Below are positions 8,393-16,172 of a DNA stretch of 38,819 nucleotides, one piece after another. The notes under the pieces were generated by a model. It did no database searches. It worked only from the letters and a program-made list of their open reading frames with translations, and was not told the DNA's origin. A program made the position numbers and the translations under genes. Numbering within the stretch: position 1 is the first letter of the stretch; the number at the start of each line of letters is the position of its first letter. The DNA is from Acidobacteriota bacterium (GTDB taxonomy: Bacteria > Actinomycetota > Acidimicrobiia > Acidimicrobiales > RAAP-2), in NCBI GenBank assembly GCA_019352075.1, contig JABBOA010000004.1, positions 1 through 38,819 on the forward strand. The letters run 5' to 3'.

Positions 8393-9489
8393 GCGACGTC
8401 TTCGATCGTCTCGTCGGCCAGGACCAGGCGGTGGCGGTCCTTCGCCATCACGCACGGCACCCGGTCCACGCCTACTTGTTCACTGGGCCGGCCGGATCCA
8501 ACATCAACGACGCCGTGACCGCCTTCGCCGCGGCGCTGCAGTGTCGCGACTTCGGGTGCGGCACCTGTGAGATCTGTCGCAAGGTTCTCGATCACGTGGA
8601 CCCCGACGTGCACGTGGCCGAGCGTGCCGGGGTGACGTGGCGCGTGGACGAATTGCGCGAGATCGATCGCGTGTCGCGCCGTCGACCCCTGGGGCCCGGC
8701 TACCAGGTGATGGTCGTGCCCGAGGTGGAACTGACCGTGACGGGTGCCGCCCCCTCGGCACCGGCGCTGCTCAAGTCGCTGGAGGAGCCCCCGGCGCGCA
8801 CCATCTTCGTGCTCACCGCCGACGACCTGCCCGACGCCCTCGCGACCATCGTGTCACGGTGCGTGGAGGTCAAGTTCCAGGCAATGAGCGAGGCCGACCT
8901 CATCGTGGCGCTGCGCCGTGACGGCGCCACGCCCGACGCGGCCCACGCGGTGGCGCGCGCCGCCCGCGGGAATCTCTCTCGCGCGCGGGTATTGATGCGC
9001 GATCCGGGACTGGGCGAGCGCCTGGCGACGTGGCGCGACGTGCCCGAGAGGCTCAACGGCACGGCTGCGGTGGCGCTCGAGATCGCCACCGAGATCTCTG
9101 GCGCCATCGACGCCGCGCTGGCGCCCCTGGTGTCGATGCACGCCGACGACCTGGCCCGCCGGGTCCGCGAGGCCAAGGACGTCGGGCAGCGATCGGTCGC
9201 CAATCGCAAGGAGATCGAAGCGCAGTTCAAGCGTGAACAGCGGCGCTTTCGTCTCGAGGAACTGAGATTCGGCCTCAGCGTGGTGTCGGGGGTCTACCGC
9301 GACCGCATGGTGGGAGCCCTCGGCGAACTCGACGAGACCTCGGCGACGACCGAGGGTCGGGCCCACTACCGGGTCGCGACGTCTCTGCGAGCCCTCGAAC
9401 TCCTGGTCGAGGCCAACGAGCGACTGTCGACCACGATCGACGAGGGACTCTTGCTGGCGGACCTGATGCTCTCGCTCGCGCGGCTCTGA
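8389..9489 (+). CDS. holB: DNA polymerase III delta' subunit
   Basis: 366 residues from a GTG at 8389 overlapping the tmk stop (GTGA). Clamp-loader AAA+ fold: N-terminal VFDRLVGQDQAV, a Walker-A position that reads GPAGSNIN (33-40) with no lysine, as expected for the non-hydrolysing delta' subunit, and a zinc module C52-C57-C60-C63 (QCRDFGCGTCEIC). SLEEPPARTIFVL and the SRC sensor region (TIVSRCVEV) follow. The Walker-B region is degenerate (VVPEVELTV). Context after tmk supports holB over dnaX. The C-terminal third is less conserved and mostly helical, as in the pol III collar domain. Confidence 0.92.
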   Translation: MSDVFDRLVGQDQAVAVLRHHARHPVHAYLFTGPAGSNINDAVTAFAAALQCRDFGCGTCEICRKVLDHVDPDVHVAERAGVTWRVDELREIDRVSRRRPLGPGYQVMVVPEVELTVTGAAPSAPALLKSLEEPPARTIFVLTADDLPDALATIVSRCVEVKFQAMSEADLIVALRRDGATPDAAHAVARAARGNLSRARVLMRDPGLGERLATWRDVPERLNGTAAVALEIATEISGAIDAALAPLVSMHADDLARRVREAKDVGQRSVANRKEIEAQFKREQRRFRLEELRFGLSVVSGVYRDRMVGALGELDETSATTEGRAHYRVATSLRALELLVEANERLSTTIDEGLLLADLMLSLARL

Positions 9490-9508
9490 GGCGGTCGGGC
9501 GAATCGGG

Positions 9509-9514
9509 TAACCT
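9509..9514 (+). promoter_or_regulatory. Possible -10 (TAACCT) of tRNA-Thr(CGT)
   Basis: TAACCT ends ten bases before the tRNA 5' end. The same hexamer precedes the other tRNA-Thr gene and tilS. No clear -35 hexamer is visible. Confidence 0.4.
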
Positions 9515-9524
9515 TTCTAGTCGC

Positions 9525-9600
9525 GCCTGGGTAGCTCAGTCGGTAGAGCAGCGCATTCGTAATGCGCAGGTCAGGAGTTCGAATCTCCTCCCAGGCTCCA
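9525..9600 (+). tRNA. tRNA-Thr (anticodon CGT)
   Basis: A complete cloverleaf: acceptor stem GCCTGGG 9525-9531 pairs with CCCAGGC 9590-9596, discriminator T, and CCA encoded at 9598-9600. The D arm contains TAGCTCAGTCGGTAGAGCA, the anticodon arm is GCGCA-TTCGTAA-TGCGC with anticodon CGT (reads ACG), and the T arm contains GTTCGAATC. It stands alone 35 bases after holB. Confidence 0.97.
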
Positions 9601-9642
9601 GTCATGGTGGCCCTTCGACCACTGCGGGACTCCTCGTTCTCG

Positions 9643-9658
9643 TGGCCGGTTCCGGCCA
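9643..9658. terminator. Possible terminator stem after tRNA-Thr and murD2
   Basis: TGGCCGG and CCGGCCA form a perfect 7-bp inverted repeat with only TT between. It lies 43 bases past the tRNA and within the gap to the opposing murD2 stop. The very short loop and the lack of a T-run make termination uncertain. The rest of the gap (9601-9749) shows no gene. Confidence 0.25.
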
Positions 9659-9749
9659 TCGCGCGCGCGGGGGTGCGTGGCCACCTTCGTGCGCTCCCCG
9701 GCCGGTGCCGGGCGTCATGACGCGCCCTCGTCACCGCGCGGCGGAGGGA

Positions 9750-11072
9750 TCAGCTTCGCGCGCGCGTCCCCGGATGAGCGTCGAGTAGCGAGCGAACGCA
9801 CCGCGCGAAATCATCGCTGCGCTCGGCCCAATTTCGGTACGCGTCGAAGCTCGGCGCGGCGGGCGAGAAGAGGACGACACCACCGTCGTCGACCGCCCGG
9901 TCGGCGGCGTCGACGGCGCTTCGCATGTCGGGGCAGTGGATCACCGCGAGCGATCCGCGCAACGACGCCGCGAGACGCTCGCCCGCCGGGCCCATCACCA
10001 CCACCGTCGTCGGGGCGTGGCGCCGACCGAGCTCCCGCGCCAAGTCGTCGTAGTCGACACCGCGGTCGAACCCTCCGGCGATCAGTGCGACGTGGTCGTC
10101 TACGAAGACGTCGAGGGCCGCGAGGGTGGGCAGGGGCGACGTCGCGAGACCATCGTCGACGTAGCGCACGCGTCGGCCGTCGGCGTCGCGCGAGCCAATC
10201 AGGGTGAGGCGCCCCCGCAGGGGCGTGAACTCGCGGGCCCGGGCGCGAATCATCGTGCGCACGTCGTCGTCGCGGCGACCCGTGGCCAGGGCGCAGGCCC
10301 GCAGGGCGAGGCCGACGTTGTACTCGTTGTGCGCGCCCAGGAGACCGAGGTCGTGCGCGAGCCCCGTGGGCTCGAGGGGGGCGACGACGACGTGACCGCC
10401 CATGTGGACGCTGGCGTCAAGGAGCTCGGGGCGCTCGGCGATCAGGGTGACGTGCTCGCCGGCCGCGCGGGTGATGGTCAGTTTGTCCTCGTGGTACTGC
10501 TCGAGGGTGCCGTGCCAGTCGAGGTGGTCCGATCCCAACGAGGTCACCAGGACCAGGCTCGGCGCCCGCGTCACGTCGAGGGACTGAAAGCTCGACACCT
10601 CGAGGACCAGCCAACCGGAGGACGCGTCGACCTCGGGGTCGTAGGGGGGTTGGCCGAAGTTACCCAGTTCCTGCGCCTCCTCGCCGAGCACCCGCAGGAA
10701 GAAGGCGACGAGCGACGTCGTGGTGGACTTGCCCTTGGTGCCGGTGACCGCGATGACGCGTTCGCGATCGATCTCGTGCAGCCAGAGGTCGAGCGCGGAG
10801 GTCACGGTGACCCCGCGCTCCTCGAGGGCGACGACGTCACCACGGCGCCGGGGGATCCCCGGACTCTTGACGACCACGTCGCAGGTGGCGAGGGCCTCGA
10901 GACCTCCACGCCCCGTGGCGAGCACGCCGTCGTCACGGGGATCGTCGTCGACGATCACCAGGTCCGCACCGACGCCGTGGAGTCGGCGCGCCGTGGCGCG
11001 GCCCTCGACGCCGTACCCGTAGATACCCACCCGTCGGCCGAGGAGGTCAGCGAAGCCAGTGGGCCGGAACAC
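9750..11072 (-). CDS. murD2: MurD-type ligase, probably UDP-MurNAc-L-Ala--L-Glu ligase (MurD2)
   Basis: 440 residues. Mur ligase fold: N-terminal Rossmann-like GIYGYGVEG, ATP loop GTKGKSTT (111-118), EVSSFQ (158-163), DHLDWHG, carbamylated-lysine candidate K197, and C-terminal FSPAAPSFDAY. This is clearly the MurD branch. The DSKATN motif of classical MurD, whose lysine and threonine help hold D-Glu, reads DDGLATSP here, so the lysine is replaced. The gene overlaps murL by 26 bases, and in Xanthomonas the equivalent partner, MurD2, adds L-Glu which MurL then epimerises. The L-Glu specificity is inferred from that pairing and the altered motif. GTG start at 11072. No other mur gene is nearby, unlike the usual division/cell-wall cluster. 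Confidence 0.82.
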   Translation of the reverse strand: MFRPTGFADLLGRRVGIYGYGVEGRATARRLHGVGADLVIVDDDPRDDGVLATGRGGLEALATCDVVVKSPGIPRRRGDVVALEERGVTVTSALDLWLHEIDRERVIAVTGTKGKSTTTSLVAFFLRVLGEEAQELGNFGQPPYDPEVDASSGWLVLEVSSFQSLDVTRAPSLVLVTSLGSDHLDWHGTLEQYHEDKLTITRAAGEHVTLIAERPELLDASVHMGGHVVVAPLEPTGLAHDLGLLGAHNEYNVGLALRACALATGRRDDDVRTMIRARAREFTPLRGRLTLIGSRDADGRRVRYVDDGLATSPLPTLAALDVFVDDHVALIAGGFDRGVDYDDLARELGRRHAPTTVVVMGPAGERLAASLRGSLAVIHCPDMRSAVDAADRAVDDGGVVLFSPAAPSFDAYRNWAERSDDFARCVRSLLDAHPGTRARS

Positions 11073-12327
11073 GGCTGGGTCCTTGGGGCTCGAGGAGTTC
11101 CTCGAAGTCGCGATCGGGCGAGGTGAGCCGCGCCAGTTCCGCGAGTCGGGTCACCTCGCGCCACGACGCCAGTTGACTCACCGATCGCAGGGCCACGGCG
11201 CTCTCGTCGGGATCGCCGACGCACTCGAAGGGTTTGTGCTGCAGGCCCAATCCGACCAGTGAGCGCAGCGTCTCGTCGAGTCGAGGGTCGGCGATCGGTT
11301 CGCCCAGGAAGATGCGGCGCAACTCGTCGCGTGCGATGAAGGGGGCGAGTATCAGATTGATGAAGAGGCACTTGTCGCACGTGCCGCACCACTTCGTGGC
11401 GCGCGACCCGGGTCGTTGGCTGAAGGCCCGGTTGCAACTGCGAAAGACGCCGTGGTAGTCGCGCGCCCGTGCGAACTGCTGGGCGACCCACAGTTCGCTG
11501 CGATCGCGCAGGTAACTGGCGACCACGAACTCGGGTCCGACGCGTTCGCTCAGCGCGTCGCTCAAGAGGACCTCGGCCGCCCACGATTTGGACCACTGGT
11601 GGTTGACGTCGCGGTCGCGCCAGCGAAGGTTCGGGGCGGACGCCGAGTGTTCGTTGCTCATGGCCACCGCGCCGCGACCGGTGGACAGGGCCGCCAGGGC
11701 CGCCAGGAGCGTGACCATGGCGGTGACCGGCACGTGTCCGTTGAAGAAGTTGTCGTCGCCGCGCAGGATCTGCGGGTCGAGTTGGCGCGACGCGCGCACG
11801 ATGTCGAGTTGGGCGACCGCCGCGGTGGCCTCGAGGGGCGCGAATCGCCCCGACGCGGGGCTCATGATGAAGAGGGCCCGATCGAGGTGCGCGAGGCCCT
11901 GGACGGTCACCACCGAGTCGATACCCCCCCCGAAGGGGATCAGCACCCGGGAGGGCTCGATCGTCGGCGCATAGGAGACCGCGTCAGTGCCGCCAGTGAC
12001 CTCGACGTCGTCGAGGATCAGGCCGTTGCGGTAGGCGAACTCGCCGAGGCCCTCGTGCAGCGCCGCGTCGAAGAGGGCGCGGGCGCGCGGTCCCACGGGG
12101 GTGTCGCCCAGATCGATGCGCATCGCCGCACCCGCCTTGTAGTACGACAGACCCGCCAGCAGGTACCACAACTGGGCCACGGCGACGAGGGCGGGCCGAC
12201 GCAGCGGCCCGGCGTTCTCGAAGGTGACGACCTCGACGAAGTGTCGCCCATCGAGTTCGTAGTGGCCGCGCAGCGAGTGGTCGTCGACCTCGAGGCCCGC
12301 GTATCGGAATGAGTCTGCGCGGATCAC
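11047..12327 (-). CDS. murL: UDP-MurNAc-L-Ala-L-Glu epimerase (MurL)
   Basis: 426 residues from GTG 12327, with AAGGA five bases upstream; the longer open frame upstream is a shadow of pgeF. In the known pathway MurL uses ATP to epimerise the terminal L-Glu of UDP-MurNAc-L-Ala-L-Glu to D-Glu, replacing glutamate racemase plus classical MurD. Visible features: a PP-loop-like FGGGIDS (132-138), consistent with adenylate formation, SNEHSAS (224-230), and a cysteine cluster KWCGTCDKC (312-320) that could bind metal. Its start overlaps the pgeF stop (GTGA) and its end overlaps murD2 by 26 bases. Identification rests on recalled family features plus the murD2 partnership. Confidence 0.8.
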   Translation of the reverse strand: MIRADSFRYAGLEVDDHSLRGHYELDGRHFVEVVTFENAGPLRRPALVAVAQLWYLLAGLSYYKAGAAMRIDLGDTPVGPRARALFDAALHEGLGEFAYRNGLILDDVEVTGGTDAVSYAPTIEPSRVLIPFGGGIDSVVTVQGLAHLDRALFIMSPASGRFAPLEATAAVAQLDIVRASRQLDPQILRGDDNFFNGHVPVTAMVTLLAALAALSTGRGAVAMSNEHSASAPNLRWRDRDVNHQWSKSWAAEVLLSDALSERVGPEFVVASYLRDRSELWVAQQFARARDYHGVFRSCNRAFSQRPGSRATKWCGTCDKCLFINLILAPFIARDELRRIFLGEPIADPRLDETLRSLVGLGLQHKPFECVGDPDESAVALRSVSQLASWREVTRLAELARLTSPDRDFEELLEPQGPSRVPAHWLR

Positions 12328-13121
12328 GGTGTTCCTTCCCTTCGTGTTGCATCGTAGGTCGCGCGTCGCGCGACGAGGCCGAAGCGTCCGCAGGGACGTT
12401 GCGCGCGGTCCGAGAAGAAGACGCCGCCGTCGTCGGTGTAGGGGGTGCACGAGGTGACGTGCTCGTCCAGGACGCCCCCGCGGCGAAGTTGATGGCGGGT
12501 GACGACGCCCAGGTCGAGTCGTTGCCGGTCCCCCTGGTCCTCGTGACAGGCGCCGTCGACGTCGCTGAAGTGACGGGCGACTTCGGGGCCGATCTGGTAG
12601 CGCGCGCTCGAGATGTGTGGACCGACGACGACGCGCACTTCGTTCGCGCGCGCGAAGTGGGCCAGTGTCGCGGGGATGACGCCGGCGACGAGGCCCCGCC
12701 ACCCCGCGTGGGCCACGGCGACGCGTGCGTCCGTGGGGTCGACGAAGAGCAGGGGTACGCAGTCCGCCACCAGCACGCACAGGGCCACGTCGTCGCGGGT
12801 CGTGACCAGGGCGTCGCCCTCGAGGGGGCCCGCGCGCCAGTGGTCCAGGTCGTTCACGGTGGCGCCGTGAACTTGGTGCGAGGTCACGAGGTGCGACGGC
12901 GCCACGCGCGCCGCCGCGGCCACCCGGCGGCGGTTCTCGGCGACGAGTCGCGGGTCGTCGCCGACGTGCAGGGCGAGATTGAGGTGCTCGTAGGGGGCGG
13001 TGCTCACCCCACCACCGCGACCGGTGACGAAGGCGTCGACGCCGAACTCGCGCATCGCGTCGAGCTCGAAACGGGGGAGCCCGTCGCGCGAGGGGGTCGC
13101 GAGGGTCAGCGCGACTGACAC
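12324..13121 (-). CDS. pgeF: Laccase-domain protein, peptidoglycan editing factor (YfiH/YlmD family)
   Basis: 265 residues from GTG 13121; the start inside the preceding gene gives a 16-base overlap, and the longer frame is a shadow. Family hallmarks: VTGRGGGVSTAPYEHLNLAL, TSHQVHG (H82), VADCVPL (C121) and AHAGWRG (H138), the zinc/copper ligands. YfiH-type proteins cleave purine nucleosides in vitro and in E. coli remove peptidoglycan precursors carrying L-Ser in place of L-Ala. The tight coupling to murL and murD2 fits a role in quality control of the first stem-peptide residue (inference). In many bacteria the gene follows ftsZ instead. Confidence 0.93.
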   Translation of the reverse strand: MSVALTLATPSRDGLPRFELDAMREFGVDAFVTGRGGGVSTAPYEHLNLALHVGDDPRLVAENRRRVAAAARVAPSHLVTSHQVHGATVNDLDHWRAGPLEGDALVTTRDDVALCVLVADCVPLLFVDPTDARVAVAHAGWRGLVAGVIPATLAHFARANEVRVVVGPHISSARYQIGPEVARHFSDVDGACHEDQGDRQRLDLGVVTRHQLRRGGVLDEHVTSCTPYTDDGGVFFSDRAQRPCGRFGLVARRATYDATRREGTP

Positions 13122-13498
13122 GCCGGGCAGGTCCCGTTCAATTCCAGGACGTGGCGCACGTCGGCGAAACCGAAGCGCGTGGCGATGTCGTGCGCCCAAC
13201 GCTCGAGCTCGGGCGCGTCGACCTCGACCGTCGCGCCGCACGTACGACACGCGAGATGGTGGTGGTGCGAGTCGTCGACGCAACGCCGGTAGAGGGCTTC
13301 GCCGCGGTCGGTCATGACGACGTCGACCAACTGCCCGTCGGAGAGTTTGCGCAACTGGCTGTACACCGTGGCCAGGGCCACTTCGCCGCCGTCGCGAACG
13401 ATCAACCCGTGGAGGTCCTGGGCGCTGACGAACCCCTGGACCCGCTCCAGCGCGCGGATGACCTCGCGCCGCTGATTGGTGTTCCTGGTCACGGACAT
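13106..13498 (-). CDS. zur: Fur-family regulator, probably zinc-responsive Zur
   Basis: 130 residues. N-terminal winged helix with the family recognition segment ALATVYSQLRKL (41-52); the C-terminal half has the HHHH run (78-81) and two structural-zinc pairs, C84-x2-C87 and C124-x2-C127. Fur-family repressors bind palindromes when metal-loaded. A divergently oriented zinc-type ABC importer 60 bases away, with a palindrome between the starts, points to zinc rather than iron. ATG 13498 is preceded by TAGGCT with a six-base gap, suggesting a leaderless mRNA. It is the first gene of an overlapping operon with pgeF, murL and murD2, so cell-wall genes may follow zinc status. Confidence 0.85.
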   Translation of the reverse strand: MSVTRNTNQRREVIRALERVQGFVSAQDLHGLIVRDGGEVALATVYSQLRKLSDGQLVDVVMTDRGEALYRRCVDDSHHHHLACRTCGATVEVDAPELERWAHDIATRFGFADVRHVLELNGTCPACQSR

Positions 13499-13504
13499 GC
13501 CGCC

Positions 13505-13510
13505 AGCCTA
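13505..13510 (-). promoter_or_regulatory. Putative -10 (TAGGCT) of the zur-pgeF-murL-murD2 operon
   Basis: On the minus strand TAGGCT is followed by six bases and the zur ATG, the spacing of a leaderless transcript. Confidence 0.5.
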
Positions 13511-13531
13511 GCCGCGCACGCCTTGTTGACT

Positions 13532-13542
13532 GGAATGATTCC
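13532..13542. promoter_or_regulatory. Putative Zur operator shared by zur and the zinc importer
   Basis: GGAAT-G-ATTCC is a perfect 11-base palindrome, embedded in TTGACTGGAATGATTCCGG. The AATGATT core resembles recalled actinobacterial Zur boxes. A weaker copy (GAATGGTTC) lies at 13557-13565 over the znuA start. The main box ends three bases before the znuA -10 and lies about 35-45 bases upstream of the zur start, so one site could repress both directions. Binding is inferred. Confidence 0.55.
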
Positions 13543-13545
13543 GGC

Positions 13546-13551
13546 TAAGAT
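13546..13551 (+). promoter_or_regulatory. Putative -10 (TAAGAT) of the zinc importer operon
   Basis: TAAGAT is followed by seven bases and the ATG at 13559, again leaderless spacing. It supports that ATG over an in-frame ATG at 13535, which would lie within the operator. Confidence 0.5.
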
Positions 13552-13558
13552 ATCAAGA

Positions 13559-14488
13559 ATGGTTCCGAAAAGAAGTGATCGCCGCCGCGCGATGGCGCTC
13601 GCGCTGACCCTGAGCGTGAGCGCACTGACCCTGGCGGGTTGCGCCCCCACGCGCGGGCCCTCGGGCGCGATCGAGGTGGTGGGCGCCGAGGTCCAGTACG
13701 GTGACGTCCTGGCACAGATCGGTGGCGCGTACGTGCACGTGACGTCGATCATGAACAACCCCAACACCGACCCCCACAATTTCGGCGCCACGCCCGGCGT
13801 GGCCCGCTCTATCGCCGCGGCCCGCTTGATCGTCCAAAACGGTGCGGGGTACGACTCGTTCATGAACCAGCTCGAAGCGGCCTCGGCGAACTCGTCACGC
13901 GTGGTGATCTCGGTCGCGGCCCTGCGCCATCAGACCGCGGCGGCCAATCCGCACTTCTGGTACGACCCGGCGACGATGCCCATGGTGGCCACGGCGCTGA
14001 CCGGTGACCTCGTGAGGATCGCGCCAGCGCACGCCGCGTACTTTCGCGCCCGCGAGACGACGTTCCTTCGCGAGTGGCGCGCCGTCACCGCGGCCGTGGC
14101 CTCCGCGCGAGCGCAGTTCGCGGGCCGACGGGTCGCCACGACCGAGCCGGTGGGGGACTACCTGCTGAGCGCCATGGGACTGACCATCGCCACCCCCTTC
14201 CGGTTCCAAGCCGACGTGATGAACGGCATCGACCCTTCACCACAAGACATCGTCACCCAGCAACGTCTGTTGACGGGTCACGCGGTGGGCGCCCTGTGCT
14301 ACAACGCGCAGGTGACGAGTCCGGTCACCCAGTCGCTGGTGGACCTGGCCGCCGCGAACCACGTGGCCCTCGTGGCGATCTACGAGACGATGCCGCGCTC
14401 CCTGCACGTGCAGAGCTGGATGCTCGCGGAGATCGCGGCGGTCCGCGACGCGCTCGCGCACGGCACGTCCACCCGGAGCATCGCGTGA
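13559..14488 (+). CDS. znuA: Zinc ABC transporter substrate-binding lipoprotein (ZnuA/TroA family)
   Basis: 309 residues from ATG 13559. Basic N-terminus, hydrophobic core and lipobox LTLAGC give a lipid-anchored C28, as expected for a Gram-positive-type envelope. Cluster 9 metal-binding features: DPHNF (H73), NPHFWYDP (H132), and a C-terminal ALVAIYETMP segment. The His-rich loop of some ZnuA proteins is absent. It captures Zn2+ (possibly Mn2+) outside the membrane and passes it to the permeases encoded downstream. The Fur-family gene facing it makes zinc the best guess. It overlaps the ATPase gene by four bases (GTGA). Confidence 0.9.
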   Translation: MVPKRSDRRRAMALALTLSVSALTLAGCAPTRGPSGAIEVVGAEVQYGDVLAQIGGAYVHVTSIMNNPNTDPHNFGATPGVARSIAAARLIVQNGAGYDSFMNQLEAASANSSRVVISVAALRHQTAAANPHFWYDPATMPMVATALTGDLVRIAPAHAAYFRARETTFLREWRAVTAAVASARAQFAGRRVATTEPVGDYLLSAMGLTIATPFRFQADVMNGIDPSPQDIVTQQRLLTGHAVGALCYNAQVTSPVTQSLVDLAAANHVALVAIYETMPRSLHVQSWMLAEIAAVRDALAHGTSTRSIA

Positions 14489-15294
14489 GTGCGCCCGCGA
14501 CGATCGTCGACGTCCGCGGGGTGGACGTCGAACTCGGGGGCCGGCGCATCCTCACCGACGTGAACTTCAGCGTGCGCAGCGGTGACTTCACCGGTCTCAT
14601 CGGATCCAATGGGGCCGGCAAGACGACGCTCCTGCGCCTGATGCTGGGACTGGTGCAACCCACCCAGGGCGAGGTGGTGTGGCCCAGCCACGCCCGCGAG
14701 CAACGCCGGGTCGGTTACGTCCCCCAGAAGGTGGCCCTCGACGTCGACGTGCCGCTGCGCGTGCGCGACTTCGTGGCCCTCGGCGACGATGGGCACCGCT
14801 ACGGACTGCGTCGGCGCACCCCCGACACCTGGCGACGGGTGCACGACGTGCTCGACGCGGTGGAGGCCAGCGATTTGGCCGAGCGACGCATCGGTGCGCT
14901 CTCGGGCGGTGAACTCCAGCGGGTCCTGATGGCGCACGCACTGGTCAGCGCGCCGGAGTTGCTGCTGCTCGACGAGCCATTGGCCAATCTCGACCCGGGG
15001 GCGACCGAGGACATCGTCTCGCTACTGGCGCGGGTGCGCGAGCGCGAGCACGTGGCGATCTTGTTGTCGGCGCACGACATCAATTCGCTACTGGGGGTGA
15101 TGGACCGCGTGGTCTATATCGCCAACGCGCACGTGGCGAGCGGCCCGACCGACGAGGTGGTGCGCCCCGACGTGCTGAGCAAGCTCTACGGTCATCACGT
15201 CGACGTGGTACGGGTGCACGGGCGCTTCCTGGTCGTCACCGGGACCACGTCGCAGGAGCCGGTGGCCGAACACCCTGACCTGGTGGTGGAGTAG
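14485..15294 (+). CDS. znuC: Zinc ABC transporter ATP-binding protein
   Basis: 269 residues from GTG 14485; the open frame upstream is a shadow of znuA. ABC ATPase motifs are complete: Walker A GSNGAGKTT (40-48), Q-loop VPQK, signature LSGGE (139-143), Walker B LLLLDEP (159-165), D-loop NLD and the switch histidine in LLSAHD. It powers the importer formed with the adjacent permeases. Its place between a cluster 9 binding protein and ABC-3 permeases assigns it to metal uptake. The C-terminal about 30 residues (VHGRFLVVTG and following) are a short extension common in this group. Confidence 0.93.
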   Translation: MSAPATIVDVRGVDVELGGRRILTDVNFSVRSGDFTGLIGSNGAGKTTLLRLMLGLVQPTQGEVVWPSHAREQRRVGYVPQKVALDVDVPLRVRDFVALGDDGHRYGLRRRTPDTWRRVHDVLDAVEASDLAERRIGALSGGELQRVLMAHALVSAPELLLLDEPLANLDPGATEDIVSLLARVREREHVAILLSAHDINSLLGVMDRVVYIANAHVASGPTDEVVRPDVLSKLYGHHVDVVRVHGRFLVVTGTTSQEPVAEHPDLVVE

Positions 15295-15296
15295 TC

Positions 15297-16172
15297 GTGC
15301 ACTGGCTCTTCGAACCGGGCATCTGGTCGAACGCGGCGGTGCGCACGGGCGCGGGCGTCGGCGTGGTGGTGGCCACGGTCTCGGCGCTGGTGGGACTCTT
15401 CACGGTGATGCGCAGCCAGTCCTTCGCGGGGCACGCCCTCGCCGACGTCGCGACGGCCGGGGGCGCGGGTGCGGGGCTCTTCGGTTTCTCCCCGTTGGCC
15501 GGCTTCGTCATCGGGTCGCTACTGGGCGCGGGCGCGATGGAGGCGATCGGCGTGGAGCGGGTGCGTCAGCGCGACGTGGCCACCGGGGTGGTCCTCGGGG
15601 GCGCCACCGGCCTCGCGGCGTTGTTCTTGTACCTCATCACGCTCAGCTCCTCGAGCGCCGGATCCACCCAGTCCATCCTCTTTGGCTCGTTGTTCACCGT
15701 CTCGAATTCCAGTTTCGGGGTGATCGCGGTGGTGGCGGCGGCGGTGTGCCTGGCGCTCGCCGCACTGGGACGACCACTGCTCTTCGTCTCGGTGAGCCCC
15801 GACGCCGCGCGCGCGCGCGGCGTGGCGGTGCGTCGCGTCGCACTGGCCTACACCCTGCTGATGGCCGTCACCGTGGGTCTGTCCGCCATCGTGATCGGGT
15901 CGGTGCTGTCGACGGCGCTGCTGATCGGACCGCCGGCGGCCGCCCTACGACTCGGCCGCGGCCTGTGGACGACGCTCGCGCTCGCGGTCGCGCTGGGCGT
16001 GGGTGCCGTGGGGTTCGGCGTGGTGGCGTCCTACGACAGCTACTACTGGTGGCCCTCGCATCGTGCGCTGCCCGTGAGTTTCTGCGTGGTCGCCCTGGTC
16101 GTGCTCGAACTGGTCCTCGTCAACGTCGTCGTGCGCACGACGCGGCGCCGTGACGCGGGCGCGAGGGTCTGA
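15297..16172 (+). CDS. znuB: Metal ABC transporter permease, ABC-3 family (first copy)
   Basis: 291 residues from GTG 15297, two bases after the znuC stop. Eight or so hydrophobic segments with the ABC-3 hallmarks: MRSQSFAGHALADVATAG near the N-terminus, VSPDAARARGV in the coupling loop and VIGSVLSTALLIGPPAAALRL near the C-terminus. It forms the membrane channel for zinc. A second, shorter permease follows with a one-base overlap, so the channel may be a heterodimer. A basic tail RTTRRRDAGARV lies on the cytoplasmic side. Confidence 0.9.
   Translation: MHWLFEPGIWSNAAVRTGAGVGVVVATVSALVGLFTVMRSQSFAGHALADVATAGGAGAGLFGFSPLAGFVIGSLLGAGAMEAIGVERVRQRDVATGVVLGGATGLAALFLYLITLSSSSAGSTQSILFGSLFTVSNSSFGVIAVVAAAVCLALAALGRPLLFVSVSPDAARARGVAVRRVALAYTLLMAVTVGLSAIVIGSVLSTALLIGPPAAALRLGRGLWTTLALAVALGVGAVGFGVVASYDSYYWWPSHRALPVSFCVVALVVLELVLVNVVVRTTRRRDAGARV

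Noticed and set aside
9366-9734. Minus-strand ORF containing EEIRTPDLRITNALLYRLSY
   Set aside because: This is the familiar false protein produced by translating across a tRNA gene; it covers tRNA-Thr(CGT).
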